Shown here piece after piece: positions 16,301 through 22,321 of a stretch of 22,397 bases of DNA. A model generated the notes under the pieces. It did not search any database. It worked only from the letters and a program-made list of their open reading frames with translations, and was not told where the DNA came from. How positions within the stretch are numbered: position 1 is the stretch's first letter; each line of letters begins with the position of its first letter. The position numbers and the translations under genes are program-made. Source of the DNA: Peptoniphilaceae bacterium (lineage in GTDB: Bacteria; Bacillota; Clostridia; Tissierellales; Peptoniphilaceae); NCBI GenBank assembly GCA_029983595.1, contig JASBZD010000009.1, positions 1 through 22,397 of the forward strand. The letters run 5' to 3'.

Positions 16301-16846
16301 TCTCATAGCCTTATGGGAAGCGTCCATACCTGTATCGATATTTGCGATAACCATTCCACGACCGTCATAGCTTTTAGCAATTTCTGGGTTGGTAGCCTTA
16401 ATACTTTTTAAATAATCAGTAGCCTTATCAGTACCTATTAATACTCTTGCATTTTCCATTAAAGGTTCGAGTTTTCCAGATTTTTCTACACTTTTTACTC
16501 CCTTAATAGATTTAATTTTATCTATATTATCTAAAGTCGTCTCTACAGCAAAAGCATTAAATAATATATCATACTCATAAATTATTTTAGTATCTTTTAT
16601 AGAATTTATTGCAGTTTTAATAATAGATTTATCTTTTGAAGAATCATAGTCTACTATATAAACTGATTTTTCTATATTTGACTTTACGCTTGGTTCATGT
16701 TCTAGAAACTCTTCTAGAATTTTACTTACTTTTTTATCATATTTTTTAGGATTACTATCTGACTTAGCATAACTTAAATTAAAACTACTAAATAATATAG
16801 TAAAAGCTAAAAATAGTGATAAAACTTTTTTAGAATTTGTTTTCAA
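10361..16846 (-). CDS. Giant secreted subtilase (C5a-peptidase/lactocepin-like) with SLH anchor
   Basis: A 2161-aa cell-surface serine protease. From a TTG at 16846: signal peptide 1-27 (VLSLFLAFTILFSSF, ending at SYA), an I9-like propeptide to about 130, and a subtilase domain with D171 (IDTG), H238 (HGMHIAG), N340 (ATGN) and S610 (GTSMATP). A PA domain (DKIVIMDRI to GAKGVIVVNT, about 385-505) is inserted between Asn and Ser. An Fn3-like domain follows (about 705-850, ending MAFMGFAGNW as in streptococcal C5a peptidases), then a long beta-rich region. Two InlB-like repeats (about 1815-1955) and three SLH repeats (about 1985-2161, with ITRAEF, LTREQM and LTRAEI) close it; no LPXTG is present. 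GGAGGT sits 4 nt before the TTG; the ATG at 16858 overlaps that site. Substrate unknown; host-protein or peptide cleavage is inference. Confidence 0.93.
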   Translation of the reverse strand: MKTNSKKVLSLFLAFTILFSSFNLSYAKSDSNPKKYDKKVSKILEEFLEHEPSVKSNIEKSVYIVDYDSSKDKSIIKTAINSIKDTKIIYEYDILFNAFAVETTLDNIDKIKSIKGVKSVEKSGKLEPLMENARVLIGTDKATDYLKSIKATNPEIAKSYDGRGMVIANIDTGMDASHKAMRLDDDAKETAKIKYEDLSPTDKEFYISEKVPHSFNYFNGGKITIEKYDDGSDYYDPHGMHIAGILAANDTKSDVEAGNGIRGIAPNAQLFSYKMYSDSSNNFAGDETMFHAFEDSIKHDVDVISISSGFTGTGLNGEKYWEAIRALRNAGIPVCVATGNFATSSSSSSWDRYANNALNMIDTGNVTRTAAHEDAIAVGSSRNTKINFNAVKIGDKEFRYSRIGAFFDKNKFNKDNYSLIYLGKCQDEDIAGKDLRDKIVIMDRIYTKDLKYAFKKVADKGAKGVIVVNTVSYYNRDDWENVPAMGYEQDEATNVSVISVSGMDGLEIWNMITGNNNTDVKSKEGSDYRIDMDKYNSSKPNVGDEKLVEFKLLDKKIPWDDVNVPAGSTSWGPRIDLMLKPDISAPGKNIYSTLNKINGVDTYQYLSGTSMATPIISASTVIIRPKAKEMLKESVIKNRGTDLTSLIKIMLQNTATPMIDPTTDDKNGGYLYASPRQQGAGQINLEKAIKNNLIISHDLRDSKGLINQYGTVSLKEIKGASKDFTINIDNTSDRDITLKVSSSAITTDENTKTTKLDEEYKDENSVDGKKIVAEVHPKKIENAKLNFSQEEITIPAKGSFSLGATLEVGDALNKNQFVEGFIKFDSLEEIEGKIENPQPSLNMAFMGFAGNWNSEPILDKWSWEDGSRAKTIMGHDEDGNPKIPGTLNRGHGGDGIDYFKPAGIIQNTEDGNKNYNQDPDYFSLNNNLDFMNDSTSGDSDIISKYAVETTLTPSPLILRSASDAKISIVDSTKSKDLKVLQVDHFIRGILNSKSGDSKGVKGSALKVYSDLRWDGEIYNPRAVDKYDESYIEGKLEPISEGDYYFKFKYRLTPDYPYQESYIPVKIDTTRPRIVSFDASNPDEIILKVKDSYYRQKKEYQNETLFRYDQDKSPEKFEEISNKVWFTGAAVVDEDGEILENLKVINQGDKNKYGGFELDSEGNTVYKILGANNNLAGKTIEIAALDGALNFTDSYKIKFDDTIKDGKLGYSRITSREWDDDNYEWVENSEKIGEIDKNLLKDIKNNDTNEENPNEIDTPSLDGTPIIEIDKEKSTIIDLKDEDTKRIIKPKEIKTTNPFTGYESIDLDYGDESTVDEYGIPTHYKDGSKMEFKDNSVEDLKNMGYVGKVVLTENKGFDIEGYVKNVSKDAKIYFVSSTMSKTGKRSEVKKLISTYDESDKSMKFNLWGNIDDIDNRNGIDYKGDLEFYVRDTNGVSKSVFVRMPKLKNEAVEKKKDPVESSFSNVTELGESDLNSKLIEKKDENGNIYYEISDRINIEPGYGLRIISRNPGKTDLEALSRLEYINNTDSSMDINADIKVLQGFNILRYEIYKLVDGKLNPDDSNLSKEVGKIIFIDKDRVSLKMDENFNPYNSDNSPYGELYVKNSPVPIRGTIFDKGGFNWHLRINESMIDQYLVFGDLKSDNSRDFEAIIEAKDGDIMDWAAKDYNNGMAEGFRNQYKIYIDNVKPEISVVNEPTDIALNLSNNKNVNISITDKRDNGKPGRIMEKSILVNNKEYDPSKSLNDYKIDNENEVEVKISATDYARNTKVEIFKINLETGDDTRVENPYVIVTIDGKEVKVKKGEDFTLPEFNQIEPPYHRFIGYKVGDEIKKPSVSIIVNEDITITSEFSEDIIEKEKNQSIIRYEKNMGSIGISEIKDIKVEKGSEYTLLENPFTPPEKKRFKGYKISGKDGIKMPNEKIIVDDNIITITALWENIEEDNNITPPIKPNPEDYPRDFNNRTYPDARYIPRIIGSETIPSVNDSKTNYLDSYWAKDAIRYSTDKGYFKDIADIYDFKPTENITRAEFVTILGRMANIDTKKYMKISFNDINPSKYYAPYIEWASKNKITLGNGDGGFNPDSPLTREQMATFIDRYNKLVNLNLKDSLNKNIYKDDSEISQWAKNSVYEMTRLGVVKGNDENKFMPKQNLTRAEIAQIMFNIK

Positions 16847-16872
16847 TTTGACCTCCATAAATAGTTAATTAA

Positions 16873-16924
16873 GAACGGTTTGCATTACCAATATAAGAAT
16901 ATCACAATGCGAACAGTTTGCAAT
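16873..16924. promoter_or_regulatory. Repeated GAAC-n-GTTTGCA boxes in a divergent intergenic region
   Basis: GAACGGTTTGCATT (16873-16886) and GAACAGTTTGCAAT (16911-16924) match at 12 of 14 positions, 38 bp apart. GTTTGCATT (16878-16886) also has a near-inverted partner, AATGCGAAC (16906-16914). They lie between the protease start and the PPC gene, so they may bind a regulator of one or both. Confidence 0.4.
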
Positions 16925-16935
16925 ATAAATTTTAC

Positions 16936-16960
16936 TATAATATAAATATTTTGATATAAT
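16936..16960 (+). promoter_or_regulatory. Promoter region of the PPC/YbjQ unit
   Basis: Two -10 candidates occur: TATAAT at 16936-16941, and an extended TG-A-TATAAT at 16952-16960 with TTTACT (16931-16936) 18 bp upstream of its hexamer. Which one is used cannot be decided; the first leaves a more normal leader. Confidence 0.45.
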
Positions 16961-16979
16961 AAATAAAAGGAGGATAAAA

Positions 16980-17402
16980 ATGCAATATAAAAAGTTTAAT
17001 AATACATATATCTTAAGATTTGATAGAAATGACACTATTTTAGATAACCTTAAAAATTTTTGTGGTAAGGAAGATATTAAACTAGCTGAAATTTCAGGTC
17101 TTGGGTTTTTATCTGAAGTAAAGATTGGTTATTTTAATAAGGATACAAAACATTATGAAGAAAAAGTTCTAGATGAGGGATATGAGATCCTTGGGCTTAA
17201 TGGAAATATAACTAGAAATAATGGTAATCCTCATATTCATCTTCATGTGATTTTATCAAAGGATGATCTTTCTGTTATTGGCGGTCATTTTATAGATGGA
17301 AAAATTGGGGTTACTGGTGAGGTCTTTATTAAAACTCTAGATGGAGAAGTAGATAGACGTAAAAATGAAGAAGTCGGAATTTTTGAAATGGATTTAAGAT
17401 AG
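16980..17402 (+). CDS. PPC-domain (DUF296) protein
   Basis: A 140-aa single-domain protein of the PPC/DUF296 family, the domain found in plant AT-hook PD1-like proteins and in bacterial stand-alone proteins. Signatures: ISGLGFLSEVKIGYF in the first half, then GNPHIHLHVILS with three histidines and IGGHFIDGKI, which together form the metal-binding His cluster of bacterial members. They form trimers; their role in bacteria is not settled, and DNA binding is not shown for the AT-hook-less form. AGGAGG lies 5-6 nt before the ATG. It is followed 9 nt later by ybjQ-like, so the two are an operon. Confidence 0.85.
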   Translation: MQYKKFNNTYILRFDRNDTILDNLKNFCGKEDIKLAEISGLGFLSEVKIGYFNKDTKHYEEKVLDEGYEILGLNGNITRNNGNPHIHLHVILSKDDLSVIGGHFIDGKIGVTGEVFIKTLDGEVDRRKNEEVGIFEMDLR

Positions 17403-17411
17403 GAGATAAAT

Positions 17412-17732
17412 ATGATTATTACTACTACTAATTCAGTTGAGGGAAAAGTGGTTACAGAATATATTGGGATTGTATTTGGTGAAGTTATTTCTGGTGTAGA
17501 TTTTATTAAGGATTTTGGCGCTGGACTTAGAGATATTTTTGGCGGCCGTAGCGAAGGTTATGAAGAAGAGCTAAAATCTGCCAGAACTGAGGCTATTGAA
17601 GAGTTAATAAGACGTGCTACAGAAATGGGAGCTGATGCAGTAATAGGTTGTGACCTTGATTATGAGGTTTTAGGTCAGTCTGGCTCTATGCTTATGGTTA
17701 CTATTTCTGGTACTGCTGTAAAACTTGGATAG
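17412..17732 (+). CDS. YbjQ/UPF0145 family protein
   Basis: A 106-aa protein of the YbjQ family. Typical segments are seen in order: an N-terminal TTTNSVEG strand, GIVFGEVISGVDFIKDFGAG, RDIFGGRSEGYEEELKSARTEAI and GADAVIGCDLDYEVLG, ending in GTAVKLG. The family forms a pentameric dodecin-like assembly and has been annotated as heavy-metal-binding, but its function is not established. GGAGAT precedes the ATG, 9 nt after the PPC gene stop. A terminator hairpin follows at 17749. The family is certain, function open. Confidence 0.9.
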   Translation: MIITTTNSVEGKVVTEYIGIVFGEVISGVDFIKDFGAGLRDIFGGRSEGYEEELKSARTEAIEELIRRATEMGADAVIGCDLDYEVLGQSGSMLMVTISGTAVKLG

Positions 17733-17748
17733 ACATATTAATCTTAAG

Positions 17749-17775
17749 GAGTCGATATATTCGGCTCTTTTTATT
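17749..17775 (+). terminator. Terminator after ybjQ-like
   Basis: GAGTCGA (17749-17755), loop TATAT, TCGGCTC (17761-17767), seven pairs with one G-U, then TTTTTATT. It separates the PPC/YbjQ unit from dinB. Confidence 0.8.
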
Positions 17776-17776
17776 A

Positions 17777-17785
17777 TGCTATAAT
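17777..17785 (+). promoter_or_regulatory. Extended -10 promoter of dinB
   Basis: TGCTATAAT (TG-n-TATAAT) lies directly after the upstream terminator and 18 bp before the dinB ATG. No clear LexA box is seen around it, so SOS control is not evident from the sequence. Confidence 0.55.
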
Positions 17786-17803
17786 GAGCTTTAGGTGGTA
17801 GAA

Positions 17804-18850
17804 ATGGATAATAAACTTAGCATTATACATATGGATATGGACGCTTTTTATGCTTCAGTAGAGGAGATGGATAATCCGTCATTAAAGGGCAAACCGCTTA
17901 TTGTGGGAAACTCTGATAGGGGGATCGTCACTACCTGTAACTATGAGGCTAGAAAATATGGCGTCCATTCTGCTATGCCCGTCTTTATGGCGAAAAAACT
18001 ATGTCCCCATGCCAATTTTGTCCCTAATCGCAGGGAAAGATATCTAGAGATTTCGGGTAAAGTTTTTGAGATTGTCTATACTCTTACTGAAATGGTAGAA
18101 AAAGTCTCTATTGATGAGGCTTATATTGATATATCAGATATTCCGTTTTCTTCCCTCGAGGCGGTGGATTATATCAGGACTAATGTAAAAGAAAAAATTG
18201 GTCTAACTATGAGCTTTGGGATTTCTTATAATAAGTTTTTAGCAAAAATCGCATCAGACTGGGATAAGCCAGAGGGACTTAAAATCATCACAGAGGATAT
18301 GATGCCCGAGATCTTATTTCCATTTCCATTAGAAAAAGTCCACGGGATTGGCAAAAAATCAGCAGAAAAATTTTATAAAATAGGAGTTTATACTGTTAAG
18401 GATTTATATAATCTAGATGAAGAATTTCTGGTTAAGATGCTTGGTAAAGGCGGAAGAGAGGTCTATAACAGGATCAGAGGAGTTGATTATAGAGAGGTAA
18501 CTAGTAAAAGAGAAAGAAAATCTATAGGCTCAGAGAGGACATTTGTGCCGACTCGTGATAATAAAATTTTATATAAATATCTAGAAGAGTTCTCTAGTGA
18601 ATTATCTGAAAATCTAATAGACAAAAATTTAAAAGCAAAAACTATAAGTGTAAAAATAAAATATGATGATTTTACTAATCACCAAAAATCTAGAACGCTT
18701 TCTAGCTATATAGATAAATCGTCTGATATATATGAGATATCTAGAGAGTTATTTAGTGAATTTAATAGAGATAAAAAAATCAGACTCATAGGGATTACCC
18801 TATCGAATCTGACTTCTTCTAAAATATATCAACTAGAGCTTTTTGACTAG
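17804..18850 (+). CDS. dinB: DNA polymerase IV (Y-family translesion polymerase)
   Basis: A 348-aa error-prone polymerase that bypasses damaged template bases. Catalytic acidic residues are present: D11 in HMDMDAFYASVE and D104-E105 in SIDEAYID. They are followed by MSFGISYNKFLAKIASDWDKP and the helix-hairpin-helix region (EKVHGIGKKSAEKFYKIGV), then the little-finger domain from about residue 235. The C-terminus ends in Q343-L-E-L-F347, a beta-clamp binding motif (QLxLF). I use the ATG at 17804, since AGGTGG (17793-17798) is 5 nt upstream; the GTG at 17795 overlaps that site. Its stop overlaps the stop of the convergent symporter gene by 4 nt (CTAG), with no terminator between them. Confidence 0.95.
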   Translation: MDNKLSIIHMDMDAFYASVEEMDNPSLKGKPLIVGNSDRGIVTTCNYEARKYGVHSAMPVFMAKKLCPHANFVPNRRERYLEISGKVFEIVYTLTEMVEKVSIDEAYIDISDIPFSSLEAVDYIRTNVKEKIGLTMSFGISYNKFLAKIASDWDKPEGLKIITEDMMPEILFPFPLEKVHGIGKKSAEKFYKIGVYTVKDLYNLDEEFLVKMLGKGGREVYNRIRGVDYREVTSKRERKSIGSERTFVPTRDNKILYKYLEEFSSELSENLIDKNLKAKTISVKIKYDDFTNHQKSRTLSSYIDKSSDIYEISRELFSEFNRDKKIRLIGITLSNLTSSKIYQLELFD

Positions 18851-20217
18851 TTATTTTTTGTCATAAGACTTCCTGCTATAAAAGCTATTAGAGCTGGGAT
18901 AAGTGGGAATAAACTAGCAAATGGAGGATTTATTACCCCAAAAGCTATTAGTAAAGAGGTAATTATACCTACTACAGCTGAAGCGATAGCTCCTTTAGAG
19001 TTTGCTTTATTCCATATTATTCCACCAGAAAAAGGTATTAGACATCCTGATACTAGAATTGTATAAGCCATAGATAATAGACTTATAATATTAGATAATT
19101 TTAAAGCGATGAATATAGATAAAACACCTACCACTACATATAAGACTAGATTTAACTTTTTCATAGTCGATTCATCAGCTTTAGGATTTAGAATCCCTTT
19201 ATAAATATCTCCTAAGACAGTAGCAGAAATACCAGAAATCATGGCTGCACAAGTAGACATGATAGCACTTAATATAGAAGCCATAAATAATCCTGCTATA
19301 AATACTGGATATTTTTCTAATACTAAAGTCATTAATACAGTATTTTCAGGAAGATCTGGATAAACTAAAGATCCATACATCCCTAATAAAACTGGAATAA
19401 TTGCTAGAGGAATAAGAGCGATACCTGCTAATAAAAATCCTTTTTGAGCAGTATTCTCATTTTTACTAGATGCTATCCTTTGGATATTAGCCTGGTCAAT
19501 AAGCTGGGATAATATCGTAGGAATTGTGAGCATTACGAGTTTTTCAGGACCAAATGGAACTAGCTCAAACTTTGTCTGTGGAAGAGTACTTATCATATTA
19601 AATCCATCATTTTGGGATAAAAAATATAGCCCAAAAATTAAAGAAATAATAATAATTGTTACTTGAATTACACTAGTAGCTAAAGCTCCCCACAGTCCAG
19701 AAAGTCCACAGTATAATAAAACAATTACTACAGTTGCGATAACTCCAATAGTGTCATTTATTCCAATAGCTTGAAATATAGATTTTCCGGCGATAATTTG
19801 GCCAGAAAAAATAGCTATATAGCTTAATGGAGTAGCGATAGAATAAATTAAAGCAGTAGATTTATCCTCATATCTTTCTTTAAAATATCCAGTAAGAGTT
19901 ACATATCCTTTATTATATAAATATCTAGCAGTAAGAATAGCGATTAGAATATAAGATAGAGAACAACCTATCCCATACCACATTCCAGCTAGACCCCATC
20001 TTACACCTTCTTCAGCCCCACCTAATACGAATCCAGAACCGATATGGGCCCCGATCGCAGCAGATGCAACCATTATTACAGTAGCCTGTTTAGAGGCAGT
20101 TAAAGACTCATCAAAAGAAGTATTATATCTTCTTCCATAAATCCCAATTCCTATCATGATTAGCATATAGACTACGGTAATACCTATGATAATACTTGAG
20201 TTTTCTATTAAAAACAC
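18847..20217 (-). CDS. Sodium:solute symporter family (SSS) transporter
   Basis: A 456-aa inner-membrane protein with about 13 hydrophobic helices and the SSS hallmark near the N-terminus: MVASAAIGAHIGSGFVLGGAEEGVRWGLAGMWYGIG, where family members place the sodium site. Later, SQLIDQANIQRIASSKNENTAQKG and LFMASILSAIMSTCAAMISG match family segments. The substrate (sugar, amino acid, organic acid or other) cannot be told. The likely start is GTG at 20217, but AAGG lies only 2 nt upstream, which is unusually close. An ATG at 20219 in another frame opens a three-codon ORF overlapping this start. A promoter with 17-bp spacing lies at 20247-20275. Confidence 0.87.
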   Translation of the reverse strand: MFLIENSSIIIGITVVYMLIMIGIGIYGRRYNTSFDESLTASKQATVIMVASAAIGAHIGSGFVLGGAEEGVRWGLAGMWYGIGCSLSYILIAILTARYLYNKGYVTLTGYFKERYEDKSTALIYSIATPLSYIAIFSGQIIAGKSIFQAIGINDTIGVIATVVIVLLYCGLSGLWGALATSVIQVTIIIISLIFGLYFLSQNDGFNMISTLPQTKFELVPFGPEKLVMLTIPTILSQLIDQANIQRIASSKNENTAQKGFLLAGIALIPLAIIPVLLGMYGSLVYPDLPENTVLMTLVLEKYPVFIAGLFMASILSAIMSTCAAMISGISATVLGDIYKGILNPKADESTMKKLNLVLYVVVGVLSIFIALKLSNIISLLSMAYTILVSGCLIPFSGGIIWNKANSKGAIASAVVGIITSLLIAFGVINPPFASLFPLIPALIAFIAGSLMTKNN

Positions 20218-20246
20218 ATCCTTTTTCTATATTTTGTCACAATTAA

Positions 20247-20275
20247 ATTATATATACTTATATTTAACATTACAA
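20247..20275 (-). promoter_or_regulatory. Promoter of the SSS transporter gene
   Basis: On the minus strand TTGTAA (20270-20275), a 17-bp spacer, and TATAAT (20247-20252), about 30 bp upstream of the gene. Confidence 0.6.
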
Positions 20276-20337
20276 TAAAAAAATTTTAATAAATTTAACT
20301 ATAAGAATAGACGTATTTTTAACTTTTAATAATATCC

Positions 20338-20366
20338 TTGAATAGAATAAGCCTAATCGATATAAT
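20338..20366 (+). promoter_or_regulatory. Promoter of the UPF0316-rph-rdgB operon
   Basis: TTGAAT (20338-20343), a 17-bp spacer, and TATAAT (20361-20366). The start would be near 20373, at or after the ATG at 20372, which rules that ATG out and supports the TTG at 20399. Confidence 0.65.
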
Positions 20367-20398
20367 CAATAATGTATAAATCATTTAAGGAGAGAAAA

Positions 20399-20905
20399 TT
20401 GGGCTATTTACTAATATTTTTTGCTAGAGTATGTGATGTTACACTAGCGACAATAAGGACAATAATGGTAGTTCAGGGACGCAAAGGTTATGCAGCTCTA
20501 ATAGGTTTTTTTGAAATAATTATTTATATTACCGCATTAGGTACAGTAATGAAAAATCTAAATAATGTAGGAAATATCTTAGCATATGCACTAGGTTATT
20601 CTGCTGGAAACTATGTGGGAATAACTATAGAAGATAGAATAGCATTAGGAAATAGTACAGTACAGATTATAGTAAATAAAAATACATCTAGAGAATTAGC
20701 ATCAGTTCTTAGAGAGTCTGGATATGGAGTAACAGTACTAGACGGCCACGGAAGAGATGACGATATGGATGTATTAATGACAATTATAGATAGAAAAAAA
20801 ATAAAGGAAATAAGAAAAATAATAGAAGAAGTAGCACCAAAAGCGTTTGTTACAGTAAATTCAACTACGATACAATCAGGTGGATACTTTTTAAAGAAAA
20901 AATAA
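20399..20905 (+). CDS. UPF0316/DUF2179 membrane protein (YebE-like)
   Basis: A 168-aa protein with three membrane helices in the first about 80 residues and a soluble C-terminal domain. The N-terminal part (ARVCDVTLATIRTIMVVQGR, GFFEIIIYITALGTVMKNLN, ALGYSAGNYVGITIEDRIALG) matches the UPF0316 pattern. The C-terminal part (STVQIIVNKN to VTVLDGHGRDDDMDVLMTII) fits the DUF2179 domain, which also ends YitT-type proteins. Function unknown. The start is TTG at 20399, as AAGGAG (20387-20392) is 6 nt upstream and the promoter excludes the earlier ATG. The stop is one base before rph. Confidence 0.87.
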   Translation: MGYLLIFFARVCDVTLATIRTIMVVQGRKGYAALIGFFEIIIYITALGTVMKNLNNVGNILAYALGYSAGNYVGITIEDRIALGNSTVQIIVNKNTSRELASVLRESGYGVTVLDGHGRDDDMDVLMTIIDRKKIKEIRKIIEEVAPKAFVTVNSTTIQSGGYFLKKK

Positions 20906-20906
20906 T

Positions 20907-21650
20907 ATGAGAATAGACGGAAGAAATAACGACGAACTTAGACCAATTAAATTTACAAGAAATTTTATAGAATACCCAGAGGGAAGCGTATTAGTAGAAA
21001 TGGGGAAAACTAAAATTATAGTAACAGCGACTATAGAAAATAAAGTACCTCCATTTTTAAGATATAAAAAAACTGGATGGCTTACGGCAGAATACGCAAT
21101 GCTACCAGCCTCCACCTTAAAAAGAAAAAATAGAGACATCCAAAGTCTCCACCAAGACGGGCGAAGCATAGAAATCCAGAGGCTTATCGGAAGAGCATTA
21201 AGAACCTGTATAGATTTAGATAAAATAGGTGAAAAAACTATAAAAATTGACGCCGACGTAATTCAGGCAGACGGTGGCACAAGATGCGCGGCGATAACTG
21301 GCGGATATATCGCCCTATGTGATGCGATGAAAACACTAATAGACCGTGGGGAGATAAAAGAATACCCAATACACTCTATAGTAAGCGCAGTCAGCGTGGG
21401 AGTAGTAGAAGGCGAAGTATTATTAGATTTAAATTTTATAGAAGACTCAAAAGCAGACGTCGATATGAATATAATAATGAATGACAAAGGCGAGTTTATC
21501 GAGATACAAGGGATAGGCGAAGGTGCATCATTTTCTAGAGAACATCTAGATAAAATGATAGAATCAGGAGTAGCAGGAATAGACGAAATAATCTATGACC
21601 AAAAACTAGTTTTAGATAGTATAACTAAAGAAATAGGTGTAAATTTATGA
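20907..21650 (+). CDS. rph: Ribonuclease PH
   Basis: A 247-aa phosphorolytic 3'-5' exoribonuclease that trims tRNA 3' ends using phosphate, as a hexamer. Signatures: MRIDGRNNDELRPI at the start, WLTAEYAMLPAST, DGRSIEIQRLIGRALR (phosphate-binding Arg region), DADVIQADGGTRCAAITG and the catalytic-acid stretch LLDLNFIEDSKADVDMNIIM. The length is that of the family (about 240-250 aa). The stretch RKNRDIQSLHQDGRSIE is a little different from the common RxGRSQE form. It starts one base after the UPF0316 stop, without a strong site of its own, and its stop overlaps the rdgB start (ATGA). Confidence 0.96.
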   Translation: MRIDGRNNDELRPIKFTRNFIEYPEGSVLVEMGKTKIIVTATIENKVPPFLRYKKTGWLTAEYAMLPASTLKRKNRDIQSLHQDGRSIEIQRLIGRALRTCIDLDKIGEKTIKIDADVIQADGGTRCAAITGGYIALCDAMKTLIDRGEIKEYPIHSIVSAVSVGVVEGEVLLDLNFIEDSKADVDMNIIMNDKGEFIEIQGIGEGASFSREHLDKMIESGVAGIDEIIYDQKLVLDSITKEIGVNL

Positions 21651-22249
21651 AAAAAATAGTAGTATCATCAAATAATGAAGGAAAAATTAAAGAAATAAAA
21701 GAAATCCTTCATCAGCTAAAATTTGAAATATTAAAAAAATCAGACATGGATTTAGAAGGGGTTGAAGTTGAAGAAACTGGAGATACCCTAGAGCAAAATG
21801 CAATGCTAAAAGCTAGAGCATTAAAAAATTTATTAAGTGACGAGTATTTAGTACTAGCAGATGATACAGGACTATATGTAGATTATCTAGATGGGAAACC
21901 AGGACTATATACCGCTAGATTTGCAGGAGAACACGCCACAGACGAAGATAATAGAAAAAAATTATTAAAAGAGCTAGAAGGCGTAGAATATGAAAAAAGA
22001 ACAGCATATTTTAAAACCGCAATTGCATTAGTAGAAGATGGAAAACGCGAAATAATAACAGAGGGAATCTGTAAAGGACATATCGCAGAAGAAGAACGAG
22101 GCGAGCATGGATTTGGGTATGACTTTTTATTTATCCCAGAAGGATATGACAAAACCTTCTCAGAACTAGAACATGACGTAAAAAACTCAATAAGCCACAG
22201 ACGAAGAGCATTAGAGAATCTAAAAAATGAGCTAATAAAATTAAAATAG
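21647..22249 (+). CDS. rdgB: Non-canonical purine NTP pyrophosphatase (RdgB/HAM1)
   Basis: A 200-aa inosine/xanthosine triphosphate pyrophosphatase that removes deaminated purine NTPs (ITP, XTP, dITP) before they enter nucleic acids. Seen: SSNNEGKIKEIKEIL at the N-terminus (the nucleotide-binding S/T-x-N-x-x-K motif), LADDTGLYVDYLDGKPGLYTARFAG (active-site DDSGL-like), GEHGFGYDFLFIPEG (phosphate and metal site) and SISHRRRAL near the end (the SHR base-recognition motif). Length is normal. It overlaps rph by 4 nt (ATGA at 21647-21650), implying translational coupling; the rph-rdgB pairing is common in Firmicutes. No strong terminator follows before the tRNA promoter. Confidence 0.96.
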   Translation: MKKIVVSSNNEGKIKEIKEILHQLKFEILKKSDMDLEGVEVEETGDTLEQNAMLKARALKNLLSDEYLVLADDTGLYVDYLDGKPGLYTARFAGEHATDEDNRKKLLKELEGVEYEKRTAYFKTAIALVEDGKREIITEGICKGHIAEEERGEHGFGYDFLFIPEGYDKTFSELEHDVKNSISHRRRALENLKNELIKLK

Positions 22250-22277
22250 AAAAATTATTTATCTAATTTAAATAAAC

Positions 22278-22306
22278 TTTACAAATTCTTAATTTAGGAA
22301 TATAAT
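22278..22306 (+). promoter_or_regulatory. Promoter of tRNA-Lys
   Basis: TTTACA (22278-22283), a 17-bp spacer, and a perfect TATAAT (22301-22306), with the tRNA beginning 16 bases downstream. Confidence 0.75.
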
Positions 22307-22321
22307 TAAGAAACTGTAAAT

